Source: Lottia gigantea
Lineage: Eukaryota; Mollusca; Gastropoda; Lottiidae
Direction: 5' to 3'
DNA: 64,000 nucleotides
NCBI RefSeq assembly: GCF_000327385.1
Contig: NW_008710049.1
Span: 3,827,550-3,891,549 of the forward strand
Shown: positions 49,661-61,843 of the stretch, piece after piece
Position numbering within the stretch: the stretch's first letter is position 1
How the letters are laid out: every line of letters begins with the position of its first letter
The notes under the pieces: generated by a model
What the model was told of the DNA's origin: nothing
The model's database searches: none
What the model saw: only the letters and a program-made list of their open reading frames with translations
Made by a program: the position numbers and the translations under genes

Positions 49661-52600
49661 GGATGAATTTTGAGAGTATTAGATGTATTTTTTAAAAATA
49701 AATAAATCCTTACCTGTTTAGAAAACTTCTGTTTTACCATCCTGACTTAATCAACAAAGTTAAACAATAATGGAAGTCAAAGTTGCATATAAACAGTAAA
49801 CCAAGGCATTTTTAAACTAAGTGAAACCAGATAAGTTATTTTTATGATAACATGAAGAATAAAGGAATAGAGCTCAGGTGTTGAAAATTCAAACTATTTG
49901 AATCTATGTCAAATCTTAGAGCTGTAGTGAAGAACATTCCATGTTGGAAGTGAGCTCTGTTCAGATTGTAGAGAATTTCAAGTTAGATTTAGGATATGTA
50001 TTCACAAAAGAAAATAGTACTCCTTCCAACAAATAAAAGGTTGAGAAATGGCCAACCCGTAATGTAAAGTGAGATTGTGTTCACTGAATTTCAATGAGTC
50101 TTGTGATGATAAAACAATAGTTCAATACTAATTGGACAATACATTATGGTTCATAATATCACTCAATCTTACCAGTTAAAGGGTTTGAGAAATGCTCATC
50201 CCTTATTGAGCAATCATAGAACAGGGACAATTCATGAACTGTATTCATTTGATTTCAAATAGCATGTTGTCAGTTAAGCTGCAATAAAACCATTGAATGT
50301 CTGTTTATTCCCATCAAAACTGGAACATTTCAAAAATTGTGTTTACTGAAATACAATTTGAAACTAATAGCTGGAGAAATGTTCAGATAGTTAATGAATG
50401 TATAGTGGTGTTAATGTTAAAGTTTTGTTTAATATTTGATCTTAATATCTGTTTCCCTAGATTTTGACAGATTTTCTTTTATCAATAAATTAAGGTAAGA
50501 GAGCTCAGTTGAAACAATTTTTCATATTTCATAATAAGGTTTTGATCTAGTGTATCAGAGTACCTGTACCACATTAAAAATATATTTCCTATGCCCTTGA
50601 TCACCCATTTATCCTTGTACTTGTAATAGTTTACTTTTTGTTTCCTTCCATATTTGTTCTAAATATACCAGAAGATTTCAATGGGAAAGACTAATGGAGT
50701 TGGATATTACCTAGGGCTATGATAGAAATAGATAATGGTTCAATAGTCCACTGATTTAATGTGTTCTTACCAAGAGGTTTTCATATTGTTTGAAGAAGAT
50801 GGTTGGAAAATCATTCATCAAATATGATTATAAATTTTTAAGTATAATTTTCAAGTAATTGAATCTAATGCTATGTTCATGATATTTAAGCTTATATCAT
50901 AAATTTTTATTGAAAGATTTAAGTGCAATGACTTATTTAGAACAAAAATTCAAAAAAGGTTTGGTATCCTTTTTACATTTTTTAAAGATAGTTACAGGAC
51001 TGGAAATTATTGATTAAATATGATTATGAAATTGTTCATTGTACTAGCTATTCTGTGATATTTGAGACAACAGCTTATTAGTACTGAATGAACTTTATGT
51101 TTCCAGTCAAAGTCAATAATGATTTGAACCACAGAAGGACATGGTTGTCAAATATTCATGTAATTTCTGACACAAATACGGCAATATTCTCTTTTTTGAA
51201 CAGCCATCCAGATTATCCCCATTAAAATCTGTTGATCCATCAAAAGTTTAAAAGCGAAAAGAGTTTCCTTATTTATCAGGGTATGCTTTTGCCTATCCTG
51301 ATTCACTTAATCAGGTGAAAAAAAGTAGGTAAAACTCGCCTGGTAATTATATTATTTAATTTCTATGGTTACTGATGAGCATGGTCTTTAAAATAAACAC
51401 CCCTTACTTTCCATCATGAGCTCTCCAAGTGAACTCTGATTGATCACCCTTGCTTTCTTCCGTGAGACCTGCTGTAAATAAGAACCATTAAATTTGACTG
51501 GTCAAGAATTCAATACATTAATGTCAGATTCAGTCGAATAAGTCATGAATATGCAAACTTTTCTTGTATTGTCACTATCAATTGTATGTGTACAAGGTGA
51601 TTTTCACCTCGCTGGTCATTGATAGAAGTCAAACGAGCAATCATTATGACTTGATCAATCTATCTTGTAGGGAAGGTAAAGGATAGAGCATGTCTACTTG
51701 TAACAAATTACTATTCTTACTACTGGACACCTGTCATTGTCCACTTACCTTCTGATCTGTCACAACCTCCAAGTTTTTAAAAAGCTTGCCAGAAAATGTT
51801 GCAGTAGGTTTGTCTTGATCTTGACACCTTCCCCAACATTCAGCTACTGTAATATAGTCTGCAATACAAAATGACAGACCATAAATATAACACTTGTGAA
51901 CTTATGTAGATCACTTTCTGTATTGGGCAACTCAGTTTGGCTAGCTATTTTTGAGGGTATGAAATTTATTATATCCAAAATATTAGATTTGTTGAGTTGT
52001 AAGGACCTAGGAACTTACAGTATACTCTCCCCATTCCGCAGATGTGCTTCAGTGACTAGTTTTAGAACACATGCGATTTTATGTCTCTGCTTAAATGGTT
52101 GACACTTTTTGTTTGAGAAACTCATAGAAGTTACTAGACCAGCAAATCCTAACCATTTAAAGTAATTTTACAAGAGTTGTTCTTTCACTTAATCTGCATT
52201 GAAACCATTTGTAAAGGTGTGGGCACACTAGTGGTCTTGGTATGAGATTTTTGTCACTAAATTATTAGATATAACACTTCAGGCATTCAGAACATTAAAA
52301 CATTTTACGCCTGTTGGTCTTAGTAATAAACCAAAATATTGGACAGAGTGTGAAATTGGTCTGAAAGTTACTTAGGCTAACTGTTATCACTGAATAATCA
52401 GATGAAATCATCTGGTCGTCTGAGACTATTAGTAGACAAGAGTTATTGAATAGATGAGTGTCTGGTTGTCTGGGACTAATGGATGGAAACATTTAAACAA
52501 GACTACAAGTCTAGGTCCAGTGATCAGTATTATTCAACATGTATTCATACTTCTATTTGTACTGTTTACATTGTGTTAGAAATTAGATAAGTCAATTTAA

Positions 52601-53235
52601 CTGTTCTTCAGGTTGACCGTATTCAATAAAAGGCTACAGTTTATGTCTTTGATTATGATAGGTCAAGGGTTTTGTTTTCAACTAGTTTGATCCACTGAAA
52701 GATAATATTCTTTGTGGATTTAGATTATTCAGCAAACTCCTCAATTCTTCCTTGGTAAGAAATGTAACAATCCCCATGTCTTCTGGGATGAGTTTTGGAT
52801 TTATGGATTTAGCTATATTTTCCAGTTGCATGAACTCTACAAGGTCTAGTACGGCTAGAGGTCATAAATTGTAGAACTCGGTCGAATTGTGATTGGTGTT
52901 AAAAAAAAAATTAAATAAAAATTAGACCTTTAGATTTTTCAAGAATTTGATAAACTATATTTCTTTAGCTTGAAATCTGATCAAGAAATGGCTATGGAAT
53001 GCCATAAATTAACAATCCTAGTATGTAATTACTGTGATCAATAAAGACCAGTGTTTAATCTCATATAAAAAACTTGGTATGAATAGTGGACCTAGATAAT
53101 GGTAGTTTAATAGATTTCTTAATAACAAAACATTTCCTTTATTGATTCTGTGTGACAAATGGCCAAACAAATCTGTATAGTTCTAGCCATTTCTTGGTAT
53201 TTCCAGAATGTATATTGTAAAGGACAAATGCTAGG

Positions 53236-53605
53236 TTTTCATATATACCAAAAATCTTATACAATAAAAATCCCTGTATCGACAATCCTTATTGGGTTTC
53301 AGAAATGTTTGTTTTTCATGGACTGAATTTTATTGCTGAGCATTGTGGTTCTTTTTTTTAACCAAAAGTGAATTGATCTGGTTGTATCTCATAATATATC
53401 TTTTGCCTAAAAAGTAGTGGTGGATGTTGTTTGCAAAGCAGACCATGCTTATTCTCTTAAAAACACCTGATGGTACCTCTAGTTTAAGGAATCCTGTACT
53501 ATACAATTATCACTCCTGATTTTGTCAGGATTTTTGGCTAACAGAATTGGTTTGCTTGTATGAATTTTTATTGTATAAGATTTTTGGTAGACCGGTATAT
53601 GAAAA
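53236..53605. mobile_element. Fold-back element with inverted repeats of about 37-42 bp
   Basis: The left arm TTTTCATATATACCAAAAAT, continuing CTTATACAATAAAAAT, is at 53236-53271. The right arm (53564-53605) is its inverted complement with six extra bases (CCGGTC). Apart from that indel the arms are nearly identical. The interior contains the GCAGACCATGCTTA segment shared with 30091-30225. No target-site duplication was recognised. Class unknown; non-coding in the part seen. Confidence 0.75.
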
Positions 53606-54729
53606 TTCAGACATTAGATCACTGAGAAGCAAGTTCTAGACAGATTATTAATAATGAAAACACATTTTTGAGCTGTTATTAATTTAATTGAAGTGTATAA
53701 GGAAGTCTGGTAATGAAACTTGAATTTAAAATGATGCTCTATCAGCTGGTATATTAGATGCCATGTTCAAATTAAATTTTATGTGCAAAAAAAAAAAATG
53801 CTAATTCAAGTTGAAAGTATGCCAGCAAAAACAAATGATATTTCACTTAGTTGTAGGCCAATCTGCAAAATGGAAATTAAAATGATGCCAAAATTTTCAT
53901 CAAGGGAAAAGTTACATGACAAGAAACATATAGCAGTAAAGATAATATTGCTCATATCTCTGGTGATTTGGTAACTCTCTTTGAAAATCTGTCAGATTGA
54001 TGAAAATAGTATTTTCGTGTTACTTGTCAAAATAAACCATTCATCAGAAAAACTTTGATTGAGATAGTTTTTAAAAATGTCTTTAGGGATCAGAAAGATA
54101 CAAAGTAGTTTTTTTTATATTTGGGATGATAAGTACATTAATTCACTTTATCTTGTGGTTTGAAGCACTATTTTCACTTAAAAAGGATGAACATCAGAAT
54201 GAACAGAGGTATATCCAGTAAGTCTAAATTTTAAAATTTAAGCTGTTAGTTTCAAGAGAATCACACCCTCCCATCCTCAAAATCCATTTAACTTCATTAC
54301 AACGGTAAAACTTATTTTAAAGTCATTGTAACCATTAAGTGTAAACCTCCATTTAAAAGTTCAATAACTTTGTTGAAATATGAGGCTATATTCTGAGAGA
54401 GTTTGTGATTTATCACTGTAATCTCTGAAAGATTTTCTAGTAGACTGAAACTTTCTTTTCTTACATCACAAGCCAGTCTGGTTCCAGCGTGGATCTAAAG
54501 ATTCTTTTCTTCTTAGAACATGTCAGTTCGCTAATCTTCTGATCAAATTTATATCGGCAGTGCAAAGCTGTCAATATTTTAATGTTCAAAGTAGTCAAGT
54601 AGAAAGTAGGAGAATAATTTAGGAAGTTTGGTTGAATTGGGTCGTTAATGTCTGAAACTGTATAGTTGCTAGAGAATTGACTGCTCCTTTTGGATGACTA
54701 GATTAATGCTTAACTTAACAAAGTAGAAT

Positions 54730-54990
54730 TATTATATGTGAACTCTCTGAAAGGCAATCATAGAGTGGCATCTGATTACCATTGCTGTTCCATATTGGGT
54801 AGACAAAATTAACAAATTACAGCATTAGAAAGTATGAAGACTCTCTAAAACAAGAGTTTAGAAAAGGCAGTTGGAGAGTGGCATCTACATCTGTAATGAT
54901 TTTAGCTGATACTGAATACTATACCGTTGTTAGATATGAGAACTCTCTAAAACTCTAAAAATGATGTGGACAAAAGGCATCTGAAACTAC
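54730..54990 (+). repeat. Degenerate tandem repeat, about 98-bp unit, three copies
   Basis: GAACTCTCTGAAAGGCAATC (54739), GACTCTCTAAAACAAGAG (54838) and GAACTCTCTAAAACTCTAAA (54937) start three related units. Each continues to a (GTGG)CATCTGA/CATCTACA segment. Worn and of unequal length. Confidence 0.55.
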
Positions 54991-55460
54991 AGTTTTCATT
55001 GAGCTTATTAGTAACTGCTATTTGAGGACTGTTGAAATTGATAAAAAAAAAATTAACAAAACTCCAAAAGACAGTTGTGATCATATCCTTCATTGCTAGG
55101 ATACCCACTCTAGTAATTGTAAATTTAAGAGTTTAAGAATTGTTTCTGTTCCACATGTATACTATGGCCCTGGAATCCAAAAAAAAAAGAGTCATCACTT
55201 CCAACTATGTAGCTTTAATTTAATAATGTGTCTTTGTGTTATTATGGTGGTTCAACAGGTACATCAAGATAACATTTTAAATCTAGAATTACTAGACAAT
55301 GCTTACCTTTAAATCACTGAAAATATTAAACCATTTTTAGATACAAACTATGATTTGAGTCTAATGAGACAAATTATAGATAGTCTGATTATATGACTTG
55401 ACTTACTTGAAGACTTGGTTAAAGTTGCTCCATGACATATTTAATCATATTTTCCAGTTG

Positions 55461-55605
55461 CAGGGCCAAATTTTTGAAAATTCGAGATAATTTTGCCTTT
55501 CCCCGCATCTGATTGGTCAATAACTAAATTCAATATTAAATTTCGTTTTTTTCTCTACTATCCAATCATAAAATCTGGATGCTATCTTATTTAAATCGGC
55601 CCCTG
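55461..55605. mobile_element. Palindromic MITE with paired GATTGG motifs
   Basis: The left end CAGGGCCAAATTTTTGAAAA pairs loosely with the complement of the right end, CAGGGGCCGATTTAAATAA. Inside, CATCTGATTGGTCAATAACT on the left and CCAATCAT on the right are the two halves of an inner palindrome. The same inner motif (TGATTAGTCAATT) occurs in the element at 63414. About 145 bp. Confidence 0.55.
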
Positions 55606-56859
55606 TCTGAGAAGAGTACCTAAATTTCTTACTCTTATTTAGAATCAAATGAAAAGACAAGAATAAAAGTTCCAAATGAAACAGTTTGACATTCTGCTTG
55701 TCTTTCCTTTATTTGGCTTATTACTTACACATGCCATATGGAAGAGAAATTTTGCAAAAATGAGCGTTTGATATAAAACAACAAAATTTGGAATTGCCAG
55801 TTTTAAGGCTTCCGGTTTTTTAGTATTTTAAATAATGTACAAGTTTAAGTGTTTGATTTGATGGTAATCAATAAATTAGTTCTAGAAAAAACAACATGGC
55901 ATATTCTGATATTAACACATTTTAAATTAAAATATTGATTTTCAATAAACTTTAATACAGCATTTTACAAAGGACAAATTGATTTAAATTTCTTTAGTTT
56001 ATAACAAGATAACAGTAAAATAAATTTTAATTCATATCTTGCTCTGTAGAATTAGGTCTTCTCAACTTTGACCATTGTATGATAATGGTTAAGGTTAAAT
56101 TTCAATGGTGTGCTTTCCCCCCATCATTGATCTTCAGCAGTTTGAAATGGACTATGAGAACGCTTATGTTGTTCATGCAATATTTCCAATCAAATTATCT
56201 TACTTTATGTGATAATACAGAAAGATTTCCACTACTGCACAATGTTTTTGTCTAGATGTATTTTAAGTTGTGTTTGATATGAATGCTGTTGTTTCTCTTG
56301 TCCTTATAATTCTCAATCCTGCAAATTACAATTTCTTGGAATCTCCATGTATAAACATACCATAGAGAATATTGACAGAACATATTGACTTGTTATCTAG
56401 AAAAATACTTGAGTTACCAAGTTTACTGATCCATTTTAACATGTTCTATTCAAATTGAAATAGAAATAAACATTCCCAGGAATTGAATATCTGAAGGGTG
56501 GAAGATTTTGACCTCTAGAGGTCAGACTTGTTTTGCTTTTTGAATATATTTTAATGATATATTAGTGAGGAATAGTATGAACTTTGCTTGTAGAAATAAT
56601 ATTGGTAATAGATGTATGGGTGGAACTGTTTAAACTTTACTGGTATAAAAATATCACTTGATGTTCAGCTATAGATATTTATTTTTTTAGACGAATGCTG
56701 AGAATTGATATTTATATAAATATTTGATTGATTAAGTTAAATTTCTGCTTCCTGTACCACTTTTTAGATCTAGATTGTGACTTCCTGTTTCTATAAGGTT
56801 TGACACTGAAAAAGCTTAATTTAGATGGAACAAAAACAAAACTCTGTGTCCCACAGGCA

Positions 56860-56950
56860 ACACATGTTAAAGATCAAGTGACAGTTGGAAATCAAAAAAT
56901 TTCCTTATTGTAAACTGCATGGTTCCTTCATTAGCCAAATCAAAGTGTTC
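56860..56950 (+). repeat. SINE-like tail module, copy 2
   Basis: ACACATGTTAAAGATCAAGT, then GACAGTTGGAAATCAAAA...ACTGCATGGTTCCTTCATTAGCC. It is collinear with copies 1 and 3 over about 80 bp. Diverged; head not found. Confidence 0.45.
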
Positions 56951-59620
56951 AGATCCTAATTTAAAATCATCTTTTCTGACTATTCCAGTCCACTCAGCTT
57001 TAAATGGGTATTAAAAATCTTGGAAAAATATCTGGCAAACTGCTCAACAAAAAATTGCATGTGAACCAAAATTATTATCAAGAAATAATGCATTCTTGTC
57101 ATTCTTTAAAAATGTGCATTAATTGTACAGTGATAAGAAAATATCAAAATGGAGTCTAATATGTATTTTTTTTAACAAATTTACAGCTGAGAAATCTTCA
57201 TTTTAATATCTAAATGGCTGAAAAGTAAAAACTGAAATCCTCTCTTTTTTTCGTGAGAAAATCTATCATATAGCTTCTTACAGACAAAGACCTCATTCTT
57301 TATGTCAGATTATCTAATGTCTTACTGTTTTTATCCAGACCATTTTTATATGATAAAAGAAGAAAATGAAACCACATAAATTTTTCATGTTATAAAAAGT
57401 CTGTTTTTAGATGGAATTCTTTATGAAAGATTTAATCTGATGTTAAAGTAGTCTTACATCACATAAAATATCACTCAATTTCCTTTTAAAAAATAACAAC
57501 TTTCTTCTGGCATATTCAATTTGAAAAAATATACAATTTACGACTTTGAAACACCTCCATGTCAACTTTCTACTTCTAAATTTCTGTAGTGTAAATGTCA
57601 TTTTATCAAGTTTATAGATAATTCAGAGGTAAACTCAGTGTATCTGCTGTAGGTCTGAAGATTAATGCTGTAGATTATACACATATCATATTAGCATACA
57701 GTGTTCATATACCCCAAATGAAATGTACACAAGGCTTAGACCCTATTAACATGTCGGCCATATTGAATCCTGATCAAGGCTCATAAGGCAAGGTTACAGC
57801 TTGTCACTGCTGTAACATCATCACGTTGATCATTGATGTCTTTAAAGCTTGAACACCTGCATGAAAAAGTAAGACTTTTGATTGTTGTCTGCTACTCAAT
57901 TAGGCACCATATTCCTGAAATTTCTGTTGTAATCGTACGTGATTTCAAGATGTTGGCTCTGAACTCTTCCATGAAAAATCCTTCCTCTTCCTCGTTCTAC
58001 CTTGCAGCAGATATTTCAAAATCAATTCTCCTCCTTTTACTACCTCTTAAAACATATCTTTCTCATTATGTGACTTACCTTACAGCACATAAAACTTTGC
58101 ACCAGACAATTTGCAATTTTATGCCATTTTGTCCACTCAAATAAAAGGTTTTAAATGTTAATTCGTGTTTCTGTCTATTGCCTCACTCGTAAACTCTGCA
58201 AAACCTACTTGGTAATAACTGTTAATAAACAGCTAATAAAACCTGATGGAATTTAACGAGTATTGAATCACCATTGTTCCCAGCAACATCTTGTCAGTTA
58301 TAGTTGAGTTTATGATATAGTTTATATTCCTATGCCAGTGAAAATAAAGATGCTATGACAGGTTAACAGTATGGCTTGAAGTGACAGACATTTTACACAC
58401 TACTAAATATTTCCCTGAACTGGTAATGGATTAAAACGTAGCTTTTTATTTTCTGTCGTAAATATCAAAGTGATCTGGTTAATCTAGACAGTTGATTGTT
58501 TTTATTAGAATTGTCTGAAGATCTTGAGAGAATATCTTGAAGAACTAGTATTTGCCAGCTTCAGAAAACAAGAAAATTTAACAAAGATCTCTGCTACTCA
58601 AATGAATCAATTTTTATAAGTTGTAAAAGTAATTCTTGGTTTTGTCTATCAAGGTAATGGAGGAAGTAATCATTGTGTCAAAATTTTCAAAAAACATTCT
58701 TCCATTTTAATTATAATAATAATACTAATTGGTATGGGATTAAATGTTAGCACTGTTATAAATTAGTAATTCGTTTAGTTCATATATTTTCTCTTGCTAT
58801 GAAAAGGGAACGGAATGGAGAAGTAATATTTCAGAAATATCTTGTATAACAATAAAACAAATCACCTTCAAGCATGACGATGGAATCCAACATCCTGTTT
58901 TTGTGGTTACAGCTGATCTTTGGGAAATAGGTTGCATCAAAAATTTCTGTCTGTTCAACTTTTAGTTTGTCAGCATTTGATTTTTGTACACCTATGTTTG
59001 AGTTGAGATTTAACAGTGACTTGTTTTTTGAAACTTTTAGTAACAATTTGATTTAAGTAAACCCTAAATTTCCATACACAAAAATGCTATTATTCAAAGT
59101 TGGAACTATATGTACAAGTATGATATACTTAGTGAATAAGTCTCACCATGCATGTGCTTTTATCTATAAAGTGTGATGGTGCCAACTTGATAACTATTTC
59201 ATATACAGTGGTTCATAGTGCCAAGTGATAACTATTACATCAAAGCAGTTATTATCATTGAAGACAAAACAAATAGTTTTTATCTGATATAAATTATATA
59301 TTTATCTTGTACATGATGTTAACATGTTAACAAAGATAGTTATCTTGGTACCTCCTGGGTCTCAATTATAAATTCTAGTCTGAGACTACGACTTCTTGCA
59401 TTCTGAGATTCAAAATTTTATCAAGAACCTGGGACATCAGATAAGGTGTACCTCACAAAATTAAAGACCAGACTGAAGTGAATATTTTCTCATTAAATCA
59501 AGTTAAGATGTATAATTGGAAAACTCTGTCAGAGTGCTTATTTCTGACACTACCTAATAATAGGTGGAGATATATCTTCAAATTTTAAACCCAGTTTCCC
59601 CTTGTTGTTATGTTAAGACA

Positions 59621-59725
59621 GTTGCGCTACAGGTTATGTATATTAAAGATCCCGCTGCTGTCTTGACAAAGTGGTCCTCGTTGCATACAGCATGACATTG
59701 CCCGTCTTCATTAGCTCAATTAGGT
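59621..59725 (+). repeat. SINE-like tail module, copy 3
   Basis: GTTGCGCTACAGG, then TATATTAAAGATCCCGCTGC and TTGCATACAGCATGACATTG, followed by TTCATTAGC as in copy 2. This copy keeps more of the part before the TTAAAGATCC motif. Confidence 0.5.
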
Positions 59726-61186
59726 CCAGAAAAGTATGACTGAAAACTCTCATTCCATTTCATTTCCAATGAAGTCAAGCCAATGTAAGTTATGGAAATC
59801 CTTTCTATGCTCTCAAATACTCTTTACAATCCATCAAGTTCAGATTACAAGACTGCTGTAGGTAAAAAAAGAATCTACTTAGTGCACTTCAACAAATTTC
59901 TTACAAACATTTATTTTCAAAAGATTAAAATACATTTTGTGTTTATTTTTGTCTTTTATGTAAAGATTCTTGTTGATATTTTTGGCACTGTAAAGAATTT
60001 GTTAAATGAAAAAAAACTTGGTGAGATAAAAAAAATAATTGTGTAGACATTTTTGAATTTGAAACTTAACATGTAACAATTTTTTAGTTACATTTAGAAC
60101 AAAATTGATTCATGTTTGAATAACTTCTTAAATTTCTATTATTTTAACAAACCTACTGATAGCTGCCAATTTTGTGTCATTCAGTTTTCCACCAACATCC
60201 TATAAGTTCAAAAGACACTTGTCTTTTCATTCTAAGATGTTGCTTTCAGCATTTCAATATACTGATTTTGTACCAAATTTTGTTTTTAAAATCTTATTCC
60301 ATTTGAACTATTCTAGAAAGCTTCAAAATATGGAGCCATTCTACACAAAAAATAGAATAGCAATGAGCAATTCCTCTTGTTCTCTGTTAAATATTTAAGC
60401 AAAACATATTGAAAATCCTAAGTGTGTAAAGTGTTATGATTGTGTCACATTGTAAGATAAGCCTGTTTGTGGGCCTACGTTACCATGTATAGAAAGCTAA
60501 GCCCAAACTCTCCATGTTAGTTTATATGATTAGTGTGGATGTATTATATTGCACTTAAACAATCTTAAGACATGGGCTGAAAGTCTTCTTTTGACTCTTA
60601 AAAAAGACAAGTAACAATTAAATAAGGCTAACTCCACAGTGTTTTGCTGTTAATGAGTTAACCATTTTAGTTTACATGTCAACATTTGCTGTAAATGGAC
60701 ATGTTACTGTTCAGGACAAGTAAATCTAATAGACAAGAGCACCACCCTTTATAGTTGACTTCTTTCTGTCGAATTTAATTTGAATTGTGATCTATTTTTT
60801 GTGGGAGGATTCACTTTCAGTAAGTGACATAATTGAACAATATGTAATTTGAATAACATGTTTTTTGAAGGTCAGACTTGCCTGAAAGGTCAAATAACCT
60901 AAATTTAGAAAATTGACACTTTTAAGACAAATTATGAACTTTTCAATTTGATATTTTGACATTTGAGGGAATGTGTCACACCTAATTGGTAAAATTTGTT
61001 TCAAAGAGAGAATTTTTATCAACAGAATAGTTAATAAGATGGTTTCATACACCTATCATTTAACATCTTAAGAATACTATCAGTAAACAATAAAGTTACA
61101 TATATTTGCAAAACATTATATAGATTACAGCTCCACTAAAAAAATGAAGGTTGTTATTAGCAAAGCTTGCAGAAACAGCTGATGCC

Positions 61187-61381
61187 TTTCTGTCAGGTTC
61201 CTTGCCTTTCTGTCACCATGTTCCTTGCCTTTCTGTCACCATGTTCCTTGCCTTTCTGTCAGGTTCCTTGCCTTTCTGTCAGGTTCCTTGCCTTTCTGTC
61301 ACCATGTTCCATACCTTTCTGTCACCATGTTCCATGCCTTTCTGTCACCATGTTCCTTGCCTTTCTGTCACCATGTTCCTT
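61187..61381 (+). repeat. Minisatellite of mixed 20- and 23-bp units, about nine copies
   Basis: Units TTTCTGTCACCATGTTCC plus TTGCC (23 bp) and TTTCTGTCAGGTTCCTTGCC (20 bp) follow each other in the order 20, 23, 23, 20, 20, 23, 23, 23 and a last partial 23. Two copies have ATACC or ATGCC in place of TTGCC; the rest are nearly identical. The array ends 281 bp before the first CUB exon. Two long repetitive reading frames across it are artefacts of the repeat. Confidence 0.95.
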
Positions 61382-61662
61382 AAGCATCGTTCTGTTCTGT
61401 CACTGGGTACCTCACATATCATCATCATATAGCAAACTATAAAACCTACCATAATACATTTACATTCATATAACTACATGCTCTTGAATTTCCTGCTAGC
61501 AACTTATGAAACCAACCAACAATGTGTCACATAATTTTTTATTTCTGAATTAAAAGTGATTGACATTTTTGTTTTATTAACTAACCAAATATATTTTAAA
61601 CTAACTGTTTCATGCTTGTCTGTCAGTATTAATAAATTGTATGTTTTATTTTATCTTTTCAG

Positions 61663-61843
61663 TTTGTGAGCATATCATATCCAGTGAATATAAAAATGCA
61701 TCAAAGAACGGGTCATTTCAGTCACCAGGCTGGCCTAATCATTACCCCAACAGTGTTCATTGTACATATAAATTTGTGGGGCGAGAGAATGAGAGAATTC
61801 GTATCAAATTTTCACAGTTTAGTATTCAAGGGAGATCACCCAT
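61663..61843 (+). CDS. CUB-domain protein, second coding exon (first half of CUB domain)
   Basis: The acceptor TTTTATCTTTTCAG ends at 61662 and the donor GTAAGT starts at 61844. The in-frame ATG at 61641 lies in the intron and is not a start. The exon begins in phase 1 and encodes CEHIISSEYKNASKNGSF, then QSPGWPNHYPNSVHCTYKF and ERIRIKFSQFSIQGRSP. This is the front half of a CUB domain, an extracellular beta-sandwich: first cysteine pair (residues 32 and 64 of the spliced protein), the SPGWPNHYP turn, and the aromatic F..F strand. Sequons NAS and NGS suggest N-glycosylation. The exon ends in phase 2. Gln86 stands about where many CUB domains have the calcium-binding Glu, so that site may be altered. 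Secreted or membrane-anchored; partners unknown. Confidence 0.88.

Larger units (their letters stand above)
33741..61662 (+). other. Long intron of the CUB gene (about 27.9 kb)
   Basis: Donor GTAAGT is at 33741 and acceptor TTTTATCTTTTCAG ends at 61662. No confident coding exon was seen inside, though short extra exons cannot be excluded. Content: palindromic MITEs at 34047 and 55461, SINE material at 42.2, 47.7, 56.9 and 59.6 kb, the fold-back at 53236, a dispersed repeat pair at 42.6 and 49.5 kb, a second repeat pair at 40.2 and 40.8 kb, tandem repeats at 43.7, 54.7 and 61.2 kb, and otherwise plain AT-rich DNA. Confidence 0.55.

Noticed and set aside
57833-58144. 103-codon plus-strand frame
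   Set aside because: No recognisable domain, no splice sites in phase with the CUB gene, and composition like other chance frames in the intron.
61151-61442. Two frames of over 90 codons rich in FLS/PCS repeats
   Set aside because: They are translations of the 20/23-bp minisatellite in two frames, with no splice or homology support.
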